Shown in pieces: positions 11,819 through 19,761 of a stretch of 58,315 nt of DNA. The stretch's first letter is position 1; every line of letters starts with the position of its first letter. The notes beneath the pieces were generated by a model, which did not search any database, was not told the origin of the DNA, and was given only the letters and a program-made list of their open reading frames with translations. Source of the stretch: Micromonospora orduensis (GTDB taxonomy: Bacteria; Actinomycetota; Actinomycetes; Mycobacteriales; Micromonosporaceae). The translations under genes and the position numbers were made by a program. The stretch covers positions 1-58,315 of the forward strand of contig NZ_VDFY01000170.1 in NCBI RefSeq assembly GCF_006228125.1, in the 5' to 3' direction.

Positions 11819-13588
11819 CTACACCAGGTTCGCACGCTCCCGGCGCACCTCGTCGACGATCCGCTCGACCAGACCTTCCACCGGCAACTCCGCGCGCCCG
11901 TCACCGGCCCGCTCGCGCAGCTCCACGTACCCCTCGGTGAGACGGCGGCCGACCACGACGGCGCGGGGGATGCCGATCAGCTCGGCGTCGGTGAACTTGA
12001 CCCCGGCCGAGACGTGCGTCCGGTCGTCGACAAGCACCCGCAGACCGGCGGCGGCGAGGCGCCCGCCGAGCTCCAGCGCCGCGTCGAGTTGCGGCCCCTT
12101 GCCCGCCACCACCAGGTGTACGTCGCACGGCGCGACCGCCGCCGGCCAGACCAGCCCCCGGTCGTCGTGGTGCTGTTCGGCGATGGCCGCGACGGCCCGG
12201 GAGATCCCGATGCCGTAGCAACCCATGGTGGGCCGGACCGGTTTGCCGGCCGGACCGAGCACGTCGACCGCGAACGCGTCGGTGTACCGGCGGCCGAGCT
12301 GGAAGATGTGCCCGATCTCGATGCCCCGCCGGATGGTCAGCTCGCCGCCGCCGCAGGCGGGGCAGGGATCCCCGGCGCGCACCTCGGCCGCCTCGACCGT
12401 CCCGTCGGGCGTGAAGTCCCGCCCGCAGACCACGCCTGTCGCGTGCCGGCCGGGCTCGTTCGCGCCGGTCAGCCACGCGGAGCCGGGCACCACCCGGGGA
12501 TCGACGAGGTAGCGGATGCCCAGCTTGTCGAGCACCTGCGGGCCGATGTACCCGCGTACCAGTTCCGGATGCGCGGCCCACTCGTCGAAGACGGCCGCCT
12601 GGGCCGGCTCCAGCGCGGCGCCGAGCCGCTTCAGGTCGACCTCCCGGTCACCGGGCAGCCCGACCACCAGAAGCTCGGCCCGTTCGGCACCCGGTTGGCG
12701 GACGGTCAACACGACGTTCTTCAGGGTGTCGGCGGCGGTCCAGCCGTCCCGACCGCCGAGCCGGCGGGCGTTGGCCAGCTCCACCAGGCTGGCGATCGTC
12801 GGGGTCTCGGGGGTGTCGTGCACCTCGACGGCCGGCTGCGCGGCCGGGTCGCCGGCGGCGGGCACCCGAGTGACCACGGCCTCGGTGTTCGCCGCGTAGT
12901 CGCAGGTGGTGCAGCCGACGAAGGTGTCCTCACCGACAGGCGTCGTGGCCAGGAACTCCTCCGACGCCGAGCCGCCCATCGCACCGGACATCGCGTGCAC
13001 CACCGTGTGCTCCAGCCCCAGCCGGTCGAAGATCCGCTGGTACGCCACCCGGTGCCGCGCGTACGCGTCCCGCAACCCCGCCTCGTCCAGGTCGAACGAG
13101 TACGCGTCCTTCATCAGGAACTCCCGGCCGCGCAGCACACCGGCCCGGGGCCGCGCCTCGTCGCGGAACTTCGTCTGCACCTGGAACAGCGTCACCGGGA
13201 AATCCCGGTACGAGGTGAACAGGTCCTTGACCAGCAGCGCCGCCATCTCCTCGTGGGTGGGCGCCAACAGGTGCTCGGCGCCGCGCCGGTCGGCGAGGGT
13301 GAAGAGGAGGTCGCCGTACTCCGTCCACCGGCCGCTCGTCCGGTACGGCTCGGCGGGCAGCAGCGCCGGGAAGTGCACCTCCTGGTCGCCGATCGCGGTC
13401 AGTTCGGTGCGTACGACCTCGGTGATCCGGTCCAGCACCAGCTTGCCCAGCGGCAGCCACGTGTAGCCGCCCGGCGCGGCGCGACGGATGTAACCGGCGC
13501 GCAGGAGCAGCCGGTGACTCGGCACCTCCGCGTCGGCCGGGTCCTCGCGCAGGGTCCGCAGCAACAGGGTCGACATGCGTAGCAGCAT
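11819..13588 (-). CDS. proS: Prolyl-tRNA synthetase, bacterial type
   Basis: The 589-aa class II synthetase attaches proline to tRNA(Pro). The N-terminus [21 protein letters not shown] resembles that of actinobacterial ProS, and motif 2 is seen in [22 protein letters not shown]. An editing (INS) domain lies in the middle, with [12 protein letters not shown] and AADTLKNVV. The C-terminal anticodon-binding domain includes [15 protein letters not shown]. Motif 3 lies near [10 protein letters not shown] second in-frame Met five residues downstream could also serve as start. It is divergent from the sigma-factor gene, with 142 bp between them. Confidence 0.95.
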   Translation of the reverse strand: MLLRMSTLLLRTLREDPADAEVPSHRLLLRAGYIRRAAPGGYTWLPLGKLVLDRITEVVRTELTAIGDQEVHFPALLPAEPYRTSGRWTEYGDLLFTLADRRGAEHLLAPTHEEMAALLVKDLFTSYRDFPVTLFQVQTKFRDEARPRAGVLRGREFLMKDAYSFDLDEAGLRDAYARHRVAYQRIFDRLGLEHTVVHAMSGAMGGSASEEFLATTPVGEDTFVGCTTCDYAANTEAVVTRVPAAGDPAAQPAVEVHDTPETPTIASLVELANARRLGGRDGWTAADTLKNVVLTVRQPGAERAELLVVGLPGDREVDLKRLGAALEPAQAAVFDEWAAHPELVRGYIGPQVLDKLGIRYLVDPRVVPGSAWLTGANEPGRHATGVVCGRDFTPDGTVEAAEVRAGDPCPACGGGELTIRRGIEIGHIFQLGRRYTDAFAVDVLGPAGKPVRPTMGCYGIGISRAVAAIAEQHHDDRGLVWPAAVAPCDVHLVVAGKGPQLDAALELGGRLAAAGLRVLVDDRTHVSAGVKFTDAELIGIPRAVVVGRRLTEGYVELRERAGDGRAELPVEGLVERIVDEVRRERANLV

Positions 13589-13730
13589 CCGCGCAGCCTA
13601 TGACTGGTGCGGCAGGATCAGCGATCCATTTCGGCCCGACCCGGGCCCGCCGGCGGCAACCATCGGTGTCCCTGCCGACGTCTGGATGGGCACCAAGCCC
13701 GCGCACCCCTGACCTGAAGGATCGGCCCGT

Positions 13731-14174
13731 GTGGACCCTCTGCTGAGTGAGTTCGACTCGTTCGTCCGTACCCGCACGCCGGCGCTGCTGCGCTCGGCCT
13801 ACCTGCTCACCGGCGACCAGCACCTGGCCGAGGACCTCGTCCAGTCCGCGCTGGCCCGGACCCACCGCTCCTGGAACCGGCTGCACCACAGCGGCAACGC
13901 CGAGGCGTACACCCGCAAGACCATGTACCACCTGCAGGTGTCCTGGTGGCGCCGCCGTCGGGTACCCGAGTCGATGCCGGGCGACCTGCCCGAGCCACGC
14001 GGAGGCGACTCGGCCCCCGACCACGCCCACCAGACCAGCCTGCGGCTCACCCTGCGGGCGGCACTGGCGAAGCTCTCGCCGAAGCAACGAGCCGTGCTGG
14101 TGCTGCGGTTCTTCGAGGATCGCACCGAGGCGGAGGCCGCCGAACTGCTCGGGGTCGCGGTCGGCACTGTCAAG
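13731..14174 (+). pseudogene. SigE-family RNA polymerase sigma factor, 5' part of a gene split by the element
   Basis: Codons 1-148 encode sigma region 2 (RSAYLLTGDQHLAEDLVQSAL, then YHLQVSWWRRRR) and most of region 4 (LSPKQRAVLVLRFFEDRTEAEAAELLGVAVGTVK). The reading frame then hits element DNA, adds Asp-Arg and stops at 14183. The continuation SQTAKSLARLR is found in the right frame at 50335-50421. Joining the two pieces gives a 176-aa protein, the usual SigE-family length. The missing part includes the recognition helix for the -35 element, so the 150-aa product is probably inactive while the element is integrated. The start is a GTG. Confidence 0.88.
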
Positions 14175-14210
14175 GATCGTTAGATACTAGGGTTGATGTT
14201 GCCAGGCAGG
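14160..14210. other. attL of the integrated element
   Basis: Host DNA ending GGCACTGTCAAG is followed by element DNA starting GATCGTTAG. The exchange point lies within the three bases AAG at 14172-14174, which are shared with AAG at 50332-50334. Inside the element, GTTGATgttGCC at 14192-14203 is the inverted counterpart of an arm found at the right end. The integrase gene begins 61 bp inside, as is usual for elements with large serine integrases. Confidence 0.8.
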
Positions 14211-14235
14211 GGCGTCGATCTAGGGGGACGGTCTG

Positions 14236-15792
14236 ATGGTACGGCGGAAGGCCCGATCGGGAAATCGGGGCCGGTTCGACAGCAAGGACGCGTTGTTGGC
14301 CGGTGGCGCGGATGTGCGGGCGTTGCGATATCAGCGTGCGAGTCAGGACAAGAAGGAGCAGGGCAAGAGTGTTCACGACCAGGGAGTTCTTAACCTGGCG
14401 GAGATCACGAAGCGGTCCTGGGCTGACGCGGGGTCGTTCACGGACAACCACCGCTCGGCGAGCCGGCGTGCGACGAAGGAGCGTGAGCAGTTCGAGTTGT
14501 TGATCGAGCAGATCCTCGCCGGCAAGGGTGACGTGCTGGTGGTCTGGGAGATCTCCCGCAAGGAACGTGACCTCGCGGTGTTCGTGAAGATCCGGGACAT
14601 GTGCCACGAGGTCGGTCTCAACTTCTGGCTGGTCGGTGGGGTGCTGTATGACCTGCGGGACAAGAACGACCGGATGATGCTCGGTTTCCAGGCAGTGCAG
14701 GCCGAGTGGATGGCCGACTCGATCCGCGACAACGTGCTGCGCGGCATCGTCGGCGCTGCCGAAGCCGGCCGCCCGCACGGCAAGGTCACCTACGGGTACC
14801 GGCGGATTTACGACCAGCGCACCAGAGCTCTCCTGCGCCAGGAGCCCGACACTGAGATCCGTACGGCCGTGGCGGCGGATGGGACGGTGACGGAGTATTC
14901 CCACGCGCAGGTGGTGCGGGACAACTTCCGCAATATCTCCGAAGGCACGCCGCTGACCGCTATCGAGGCCGAACTCAACCGGCTCGGCATCCCCGCCTCC
15001 GAGGGCGGACTTTGGCGGCGCGGCATCCTGCGCAAGCAGGTGATGAACCCGGCCTACATCGGCAAGCGGGTGCTGCGAGGCGAGATCGTCGGCGACGGGA
15101 TCTGGCCCGCCCTCGTCGACGAGGAGACGTACTGGTCGGTGGTACGGATGCTGGGCGACCCGTCGCGCACCACGACCCGGCCCGCCCGAGCGGTGCATCT
15201 GCTGTCGTACCTGGTGCGCTGCGGAGTCTGCGACGGGCCGCTGTCATCGCAGAAGGTGAACCGGCACGGCTGGACGGGGCAGGTGTACTCCTGCCTGCAC
15301 AAGCGGTGCGCCGCGGTGAAAGCCGAGTTCCTCGACGAGTACGTGCAGCGCACGGTAGTGGCGTGGCTGTCGCGCCCCGACGTTTACGACATCCTCACCG
15401 CCGCCAGCGCCACGGACGAGGAAGTCGCCCACGCCCGCGCCGAAGCCCAACGGCTGCGCGGGGAGTTGGAGGACTGGCGCAAACTCGGGGAGGAAGGCGA
15501 GGTCACAGCGATCGCCTACGCCCGAGCGGAGAAGGGCCTCACGGCGCAGATCGCCGAGTACGAGCAACGCGCCGCCGACGCCGGGATCCCCGCCGTGCTG
15601 CGCGGGCGCATCGGGGACCAGGCGGTGCAGGCGTGGCAGGAACTGGGCGACGACATTCCGGTCAAGCGGGAGATCATCCGCCTCGTCGCCGACATCAAAC
15701 TCCTGCGCGCCGGCTTCAAGGGCGAACGCCGCACCTTCGGCCGCCACCGCCTTGACTGGCGGTGGAAGTTCGGTCCGCAGGACGACCAGTAA
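14236..15792 (+). CDS. Large serine recombinase (site-specific integrase)
   Basis: The 518-aa protein has a resolvase-like catalytic domain (RYQRASQDKKEQGKSV, nucleophile probably Ser36; later VVWEISRKERD). A recombinase domain follows (GKVTYGYRRIYD, MNPAYIGKRV), then a zinc ribbon with Cys pairs near 329/332 and 353/358, and a coiled-coil C-terminus rich in Ala, Glu and Arg. It catalyses attP x attB exchange with a 2-bp crossover. The ATG at 14236 follows TAGGGGGACGG and lies 61 bp inside attL. No small partner directionality factor is obvious beside it. Confidence 0.95.
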   Translation: MVRRKARSGNRGRFDSKDALLAGGADVRALRYQRASQDKKEQGKSVHDQGVLNLAEITKRSWADAGSFTDNHRSASRRATKEREQFELLIEQILAGKGDVLVVWEISRKERDLAVFVKIRDMCHEVGLNFWLVGGVLYDLRDKNDRMMLGFQAVQAEWMADSIRDNVLRGIVGAAEAGRPHGKVTYGYRRIYDQRTRALLRQEPDTEIRTAVAADGTVTEYSHAQVVRDNFRNISEGTPLTAIEAELNRLGIPASEGGLWRRGILRKQVMNPAYIGKRVLRGEIVGDGIWPALVDEETYWSVVRMLGDPSRTTTRPARAVHLLSYLVRCGVCDGPLSSQKVNRHGWTGQVYSCLHKRCAAVKAEFLDEYVQRTVVAWLSRPDVYDILTAASATDEEVAHARAEAQRLRGELEDWRKLGEEGEVTAIAYARAEKGLTAQIAEYEQRAADAGIPAVLRGRIGDQAVQAWQELGDDIPVKREIIRLVADIKLLRAGFKGERRTFGRHRLDWRWKFGPQDDQ

Positions 15793-15856
15793 TCGGCCTG
15801 AGTCGCGGCGGCCGACAGGTGTAGGGGTCGGTGGACGACTTGATCTTTCGGCCGGC

Positions 15857-16321
15857 GTGAGCGTCGATCGTGTCCACCGCCTGTGCTCTGACCTGCTGGG
15901 GCCGGGTGGTGTGACCCTTCGACGGAAGGTGGACGCCGTGTTTCGCGAGCGGCTCAGCGCCCTGGCCGTGGTTCCGGATGACTTGACCGATCCGCTGCTA
16001 TGGCGGCTCGCGCTCGACGTCGCCGCCGCACATCAACCCAACGAGCGCGGTGACTGCCGGAACCTGCAGTGCGCCGGCCAGCGGGACAAGTGCGCTGCGG
16101 CGTGTGACGCCCGCCGCGCCATGACGCTGGCGCGTCGGCCCCGCCCGGTCGTCGCGAGGCAGACCCCGATGGCGTTGCGGGACCACCGCCGCGCCGTGGC
16201 CGATGTCGGGGCTCCCACGTCGTTTCGCGGCTGGTTCACCCCGATGAACTGCCGAACGGCCACCAAAGGTCGAGGGCGGCTGGCGGCATCGCAGCCTCCG
16301 CCGCTTGGGGCGGTTGGGTAG
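15857..16321 (+). CDS. Cys-rich small protein, likely metal-binding, unknown function
   Basis: This 154-aa protein has a helical N-terminal part (residues 1-60, ending LLWRLALDVAAAHQP). A compact cysteine cluster follows, Cys67, Cys72, Cys79 and Cys83, in a C-x4-C-x6-C-x3-C spacing suited to one zinc ion. The C-terminus is basic and low-complexity and may not be conserved. The GTG start is a choice; the frame is open upstream to 15752. It sits between the integrase and the element's backbone genes. The Cys spacing and high GC3 up to residue 95 support it as real. Confidence 0.5.
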   Translation: MSVDRVHRLCSDLLGPGGVTLRRKVDAVFRERLSALAVVPDDLTDPLLWRLALDVAAAHQPNERGDCRNLQCAGQRDKCAAACDARRAMTLARRPRPVVARQTPMALRDHRRAVADVGAPTSFRGWFTPMNCRTATKGRGRLAASQPPPLGAVG

Positions 16322-16616
16322 AGGCCGTCGGCTGCAGTGGGGTCATGCGCTCCCGGGGGAATGCCTGCCCCGCGTGCCGTTGCGGAAAGAGCCAGTTGGT
16401 GATCCGGCCGAGACGGGGTGCCGGTAAGAAGCGTGTCATCAGTAGCAAACGAGATGTCCACGCTGGTGCCCCAGATCGTGCTGGCCATGACCTCGCGCCT
16501 GTTGGTGTCCGGGCATCGTACCCGGACGCCTCGATGCCGTTGCTTCGCGGCGATCCGCGCTCAAGCGCGCGTCTTGATCGGGAAAGTTGTCATACAGTGC
16601 GCCTACCCTGGCAGCC
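16322..16616. other. Intergenic region, no recognised feature
   Basis: About 295 bp with no convincing gene, tRNA or strong hairpin. A TTGATC and a TACAGT separated by 13 bp at its right end could contribute to a promoter for the next gene, but the spacing is poor. Confidence 0.3.
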
Positions 16617-17246
16617 GTGGTTTCTGACTTCACCGCAGCGTGGGTGCCGTATCAGCCGGGCCGGGAGTTCGCCGCCGCTGCGGTAGCGGCGATGCGCTGG
16701 GCCGAGGATCAGGCCGCGCGGCGCGGCCTACCCGCGGTGCTGGTCACCGACCGCAAGGGTGAGTACCACGGCGAGGCGCTGTTCGAGCCGTACCTGAACG
16801 GCCGGCACGCCTCGCCGCGCTCCCCGCGCGTCAACGTGCGTCCGGGGGCGGTGATCGCCCACGTACCCACTCCCGGAGCGCTCGAGGTGGCCACCCGGCT
16901 GGCTCGTGGCAACGCCTTGGTCGTCGTCGAGCATCCCAGCCCATGGCGGCTGGCTGGCTGGGCCGGCGTCGTCGGCGCGCTCGACCTCGACACCGGCGAG
17001 CCCACCACACTGGACCCACGGCTGCACAAGCACCTGGACGAGTTGGTGCGCTACGGCAACAACGGCTACGCCCGCGGGTACGGCCGCGACGGCGCCCACC
17101 GGGTGCTTGCCGAGATGGCCGGCGCGGGCCTGCTCGATCGCGACGTCGTGCTCAGCGCGCTGAGCGCCTACGACGTCTCCCCGGCCGCCCAGCTGGTCGT
17201 CAACAGCCTGATCGACAAGGTCGCTCCGCTATTGAACCGCCGCTGA
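16617..17246 (+). CDS. Hypothetical protein of the element backbone
   Basis: This 209-aa protein belongs to no family I recognise. It appears soluble, with an alpha/beta pattern: AVLVTDRKGEYHGEALFEPYL, VRPGAVIAHVPTPGALEVATRLARGNALVVVEHP, and a helical C-terminus ending NSLIDKVAPLLNRR. The GTG at 16617 is preferred; a TTG at 16587 would add ten residues. It lies directly upstream of the sigma-like gene with a 122-bp gap containing the 17-nt repeat, so it may be part of the same regulatory block. No signal peptide or membrane segment is seen. Confidence 0.55.
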   Translation: MVSDFTAAWVPYQPGREFAAAAVAAMRWAEDQAARRGLPAVLVTDRKGEYHGEALFEPYLNGRHASPRSPRVNVRPGAVIAHVPTPGALEVATRLARGNALVVVEHPSPWRLAGWAGVVGALDLDTGEPTTLDPRLHKHLDELVRYGNNGYARGYGRDGAHRVLAEMAGAGLLDRDVVLSALSAYDVSPAAQLVVNSLIDKVAPLLNRR

Positions 17247-17279
17247 CCTGCACAAACGCTCGCCCTAAAAATCTTGGAA

Positions 17280-17296
17280 AAAGAGTGGCGGGTAAT
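17280..17296 (+). repeat. 17-nt direct repeat, copy 1 (promoter-like)
   Basis: AAAGAGTGGCGGGTAAT occurs identically here and at 18448-18464. GGGTAAT resembles the GGGTAT/GGGTAA -10 box of SigB/SigF-type promoters, with an A-rich stretch about 17 bp upstream in both copies. This copy lies 73 bp before the sigma-like gene. Read as codons, both copies also spell KSGG followed by a stop, so shared gene-end sequence is an alternative explanation. Confidence 0.5.
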
Positions 17297-17368
17297 TGGG
17301 GCGGCCGCACATAGGAGAGGACGTCCGGTGGGTCCCTTCAGCGGACACACCGAACCGAGAAGAGCCTC

Positions 17369-18220
17369 ATGCACCCGGAAGCCGAGGAGCCGACGGACGA
17401 AGTGGCGGGATCGGGACTACAACGGGAACCGACCCGCCGCGACGTCGCTGTCCCCGTTTCCTGGCTCGCCGACTTCGCCGGCACCCGTGAAGATCACGAC
17501 TTGGACGAGACTGTCCGCGCGCTGCGCCGGCGCGAGCGCCTCGCCGAGGACGCCGACCTGGTCGACTGGCTGCGTCGGTCCGACTTCTCCGGCAACGACT
17601 ATGAAATGTTCGCCACCGAGCTGGCCCGCTACGGCTACGCCGTCACGGTGGCCTGGATCCGCAAGGGCGCCATTTTCGGCAAGTGCCGCGAACGCGGCGC
17701 GGGGCTGCCCGAGCCGCCGCCCGGAGCGCTCAACCGTCCCGATGTCGCCGAGGAACTCGCCAACGAGACCGTGGCCACCGCGCTGAGGTCCTTCCGCAAC
17801 ACTGTGCTGATCCCTGGCCGCTGGAACCCCACCCGCGGCGCTTCACTGAAGACGTTCTTCATTGGCCAGTGCCTGTTCCGCTTCCCGAACATCTACCGCG
17901 CCTGGCTACGTACCGAAGTGCATCACCAGGAGCTGCTCGTCGATGAAGTCGCCGTCTTCGATCGGCCCGTCACCGGCGGCGGGCCCGTGGACCCGGCCCA
18001 GCTCGTCGCGCTGCGCCAAGAGGTCGGCGTCCTGCTCGCCGACGCTCCGCCGCGCACCCGCAGCATGATGGCGCTCATCTGGGCCGGCTACACCCAGGCC
18101 GAGGTCGCCGACCTGCTGAACCTCACAGAGAATGCCGTCCAGAAGGCACTGTCCTACTACCGCACCCGACTGACCCGCCTGCCCGACCGCCAACCCGCTC
18201 AGACTCGAAGGGGGGCATGA
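17369..18220 (+). CDS. Sigma-70-like protein of actinobacterial mobile elements
   Basis: The 283-aa protein contains a region-2-like segment, ANETVATALRSFRNTVLIPGRWNP followed by FFIGQCLFRFPNIYRAW (about residues 130-185). A C-terminal helix-turn-helix like sigma region 4 follows (YTQAEVADLLNLTENAVQKALSYYRTRL, about residues 235-265). An acidic N-terminal extension of about 120 residues precedes these. It probably directs RNA polymerase to element promoters; the duplicated 17-nt motif upstream of this gene and of the small-protein gene at 18537 is a candidate target. The stop overlaps an ATG, and the next gene starts 7 bp later. Confidence 0.75.
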   Translation: MHPEAEEPTDEVAGSGLQREPTRRDVAVPVSWLADFAGTREDHDLDETVRALRRRERLAEDADLVDWLRRSDFSGNDYEMFATELARYGYAVTVAWIRKGAIFGKCRERGAGLPEPPPGALNRPDVAEELANETVATALRSFRNTVLIPGRWNPTRGASLKTFFIGQCLFRFPNIYRAWLRTEVHHQELLVDEVAVFDRPVTGGGPVDPAQLVALRQEVGVLLADAPPRTRSMMALIWAGYTQAEVADLLNLTENAVQKALSYYRTRLTRLPDRQPAQTRRGA

Positions 18221-18226
18221 CCGCCC

Positions 18227-18463
18227 ATGCCACAGCCCGCCCCGGACCATCCGCAATCATCCTCAGCAACCGCCAGGTCGGCGAAATCGACCATCCAAAC
18301 CAAGATCGAGCGCTCGTCGCTCGGCACCGCCGATGCCCGTGCAATGCGCGCCCGCACCTCCACCGCGACCGCCCGCGCCATCGTCGCCCGGGCGGCCGGC
18401 ACCACGGCCCGGACCACCAACACCAGCCTCAGCCGAAAAGCCGGTAGAAAGAGTGGCGGGTAA
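18227..18463 (+). CDS. Small basic Ala/Thr/Arg-rich protein
   Basis: This 78-aa protein is rich in Ala, Thr, Ser and Arg, with repetitive TATARA-, TTARTT-type sequence and a basic C-terminus ending RKAGRKSGG. GC3 is high across its length, in contrast to the overlapping frame starting at 18217. It follows the sigma-like gene by 6 bp and is probably translated with it. The last codons coincide with copy 2 of the 17-nt repeat. The function is unknown; a DNA- or RNA-binding role would fit the charge. Confidence 0.5.
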   Translation: MPQPAPDHPQSSSATARSAKSTIQTKIERSSLGTADARAMRARTSTATARAIVARAAGTTARTTNTSLSRKAGRKSGG

Positions 18464-18464
18464 T
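18448..18464 (+). repeat. 17-nt direct repeat, copy 2 (promoter-like)
   Basis: Identical to 17280-17296. It lies 73 bp upstream of the ATG at 18537, the same distance as copy 1 from the sigma-like gene's ATG (73 bp from the end of the repeat to each start codon). The matching distance favours a promoter or operator over chance. Confidence 0.55.
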
Positions 18465-18536
18465 CAGCCCACCAGCACATACGCCTACGGCAGGAGCGGT
18501 CCAACCGAGACCGCCGAACCGAAGGAGATGATCCAC

Positions 18537-18758
18537 ATGGCTCGAGGCGGCTCCCGCAGCGTGTCCCGCAGCGCCGGCACCGGCCGGTTCGTCAGCAGCC
18601 GCACCGCGGCCCGCTCGCCGCGGACCACCACAACTGAGCGCGTCGGTCGTGGTACCAGCAACAGCCAGACCGTCAACCGCAGCGCCAGCACCGGCCGGTT
18701 CGTCACTGCGGCTACTGCGGCCCGGCACCCGGGCACGACCATCACCCAGCGCGTCTGA
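18537..18758 (+). CDS. Small protein with two tandem TGRFV-type repeats
   Basis: The 73-aa protein consists almost entirely of two copies of a motif of about 27 residues: S-R-S-A-G-TGRFV-x4-TAAR-x-P-x-TTTTERV, then N-R-S-A-S-TGRFV-x4-TAAR-x-PG-TTITQRV. Single-copy proteins of this kind occur widely in bacteria and phages, and I know of no established function. The ATG follows CGAAGGAG with good spacing. It is very basic and Thr/Ser-rich. A strong terminator follows immediately, so it is probably an independently promoted, highly expressed gene. Confidence 0.65.
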   Translation: MARGGSRSVSRSAGTGRFVSSRTAARSPRTTTTERVGRGTSNSQTVNRSASTGRFVTAATAARHPGTTITQRV

Positions 18759-18760
18759 GG

Positions 18761-18820
18761 CGAACCGACCGGCTGAGCCCTCTTCCCACCCGGGGAGAGG
18801 GCGCAGCCGGTCGGGGTTCG
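18761..18820. terminator. Strong hairpin terminator
   Basis: CGAACCGACCGGCTGAGCCC pairs with a near-perfect inverted copy ending CGGTCGGGGTTCG. The stem exceeds 20 bp with minor bulges and begins 2 bp after the stop of the repeat protein. Confidence 0.8.
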
Positions 18821-18835
18821 GTAGCTGGTAGCTGT

Positions 18836-18961
18836 TCAGCTCTCGTCACGGCGTCGGGCGGCGCGGCGGCGCAACGCGTGCGCGCCAGGACCGGTACCGA
18901 CGTCCAGCGCCTCATGCCCGGTCCACGGTCCTCGGTGCCGCCCCAGCGCGTGCACCGCCAC
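18836..18961 (-). CDS. Possible 41-aa basic protein
   Basis: A short reading frame with a GTG start, a segment WTGHEALDVGTGPGAHALRRRAARRR and a highly basic C-terminus. Its composition and high GC3 resemble small conserved proteins of actinobacterial elements, but no strong ribosome binding site is correctly spaced; a GAGGTGA lies about 15 bp upstream. It is antisense to the neighbouring genes and converges on the terminator at 18761-18820. Confidence 0.3.
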   Translation of the reverse strand: MAVHALGRHRGPWTGHEALDVGTGPGAHALRRRAARRRDES

Positions 18962-19638
18962 GCCGATTCGGCTGGCTCACCTCGAATTACTTTTTTTGCA
19001 GCGATTACCGGACGGCAAGGGACTGTGGAGTAACGCAGCGGACTCCATAGCACTGCATCGGACCGGCGGCAAGGCCCTGCGATCATTCCGTTACAAACTA
19101 GAGGTTGACTCCAACGGGTTTCCGGGGCGTAATGGAGTGACGTTCCCGCAGCGCCGGTTGGCGCGGTCGGCCACACACGCAGCGGGTAGGCATCCCGGAC
19201 GGGGTGCCTGCCGTTGTTCGTGCCGACGCCGCGCGGGGGCGTGCAGAGATAGGAGGCCCCACATGAAGGATCGCCCGTCGGCGAAGTGAGCCGCCGCACC
19301 ACCTGAACGCCTTCGTGGCGCTGGCGGTGGTGAGTTCCGATCTGTGGCTCGGCTTGGCCGTCTGCCCTATGCCCGCGCGTCGAAACGCAGCCCGCTGAGC
19401 GGGTTGTGGCGACGCCTGCTGCCTGGTGCCTGCCCCTGCGCGGGGTGGGGCGTGCTTGTTGACTCGACCATAGCGACTTGTTGCCGTCCCCTGCACACCT
19501 GAGGGGTCCGCCCGGCCGGGCGTCACCCGGCAGGGTCGCGCCTGCCCGGAAGCTGACCGAGTGGGCAGGCGTGACCCGCGGCCGATCCTTCCCATGCCCG
19601 CATCTGCAACCTACAACCTGATCGAGGAGCAGAACTTG
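18962..19638. other. Structured non-coding region (candidate origin, transfer site or RNA)
   Basis: About 680 bp without a convincing gene. It contains a 12-bp stem with a four-base loop (19185-19212), a perfect 14-nt palindrome CGCCCGGCCGGGCG (19509-19522) and an 8-bp stem GCCTGCCC/GGGCAGGC (19540-19570). At 19263 there is an eight-codon reading frame (MKDRPSAK) with a good AGGAGG site, which could be a leader peptide. The position just before the DUF2637 and replication-relaxation genes fits an origin of replication or transfer, but no iteron or nick-site consensus is recognised here. Confidence 0.4.
19185..19212. other. 12-bp hairpin with tetraloop
   Basis: GGTAGGCATCCC, loop GGAC, then GGGGTGCCTGCC: twelve consecutive pairs including two G-U pairs. 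No T-tract follows. It could be a terminator, an RNA element or part of an origin. Confidence 0.5.
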
Positions 19639-19761
19639 ATGTCGCACCACACCAACCTGTCCGAGACGAGGGCTAACGTCCCCGACCACCTTCACCCAAC
19701 GCCTACCGCGGCCGTGCATGCGCCGCCAAAACCGAGGTGGTGGGCTGTTGGCGACACCTGA
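19639..19761 (+). CDS. Small hypothetical protein
   Basis: This 40-aa frame begins with an ATG that follows GAGGAG at nine bases. The sequence is polar and Pro-rich with PPKPRWWAVGDT at the C-terminus; no domain is recognised. It overlaps the start of the DUF2637 gene by 44 bp in another frame, an arrangement suited to translational coupling. It may be a leader rather than a functional protein. Confidence 0.4.
   Translation: MSHHTNLSETRANVPDHLHPTPTAAVHAPPKPRWWAVGDT

Noticed and set aside
9624..13588. Functional operon of Cys-tRNA(Pro) deacylase and prolyl-tRNA synthetase
   Set aside because: The genes are on opposite strands with three unrelated genes between them; the proximity may be accidental.
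16587..16617. Consensus promoter before the hypothetical gene at 16617
   Set aside because: TTGATC and TACAGT are present, but the 13-bp spacing is too short for a standard promoter.
18217..18447. ATGA-coupled frame after the sigma-like gene
   Set aside because: His/Arg/Pro-rich translation with poor GC3; the frame at 18227 fits the local codon use better.
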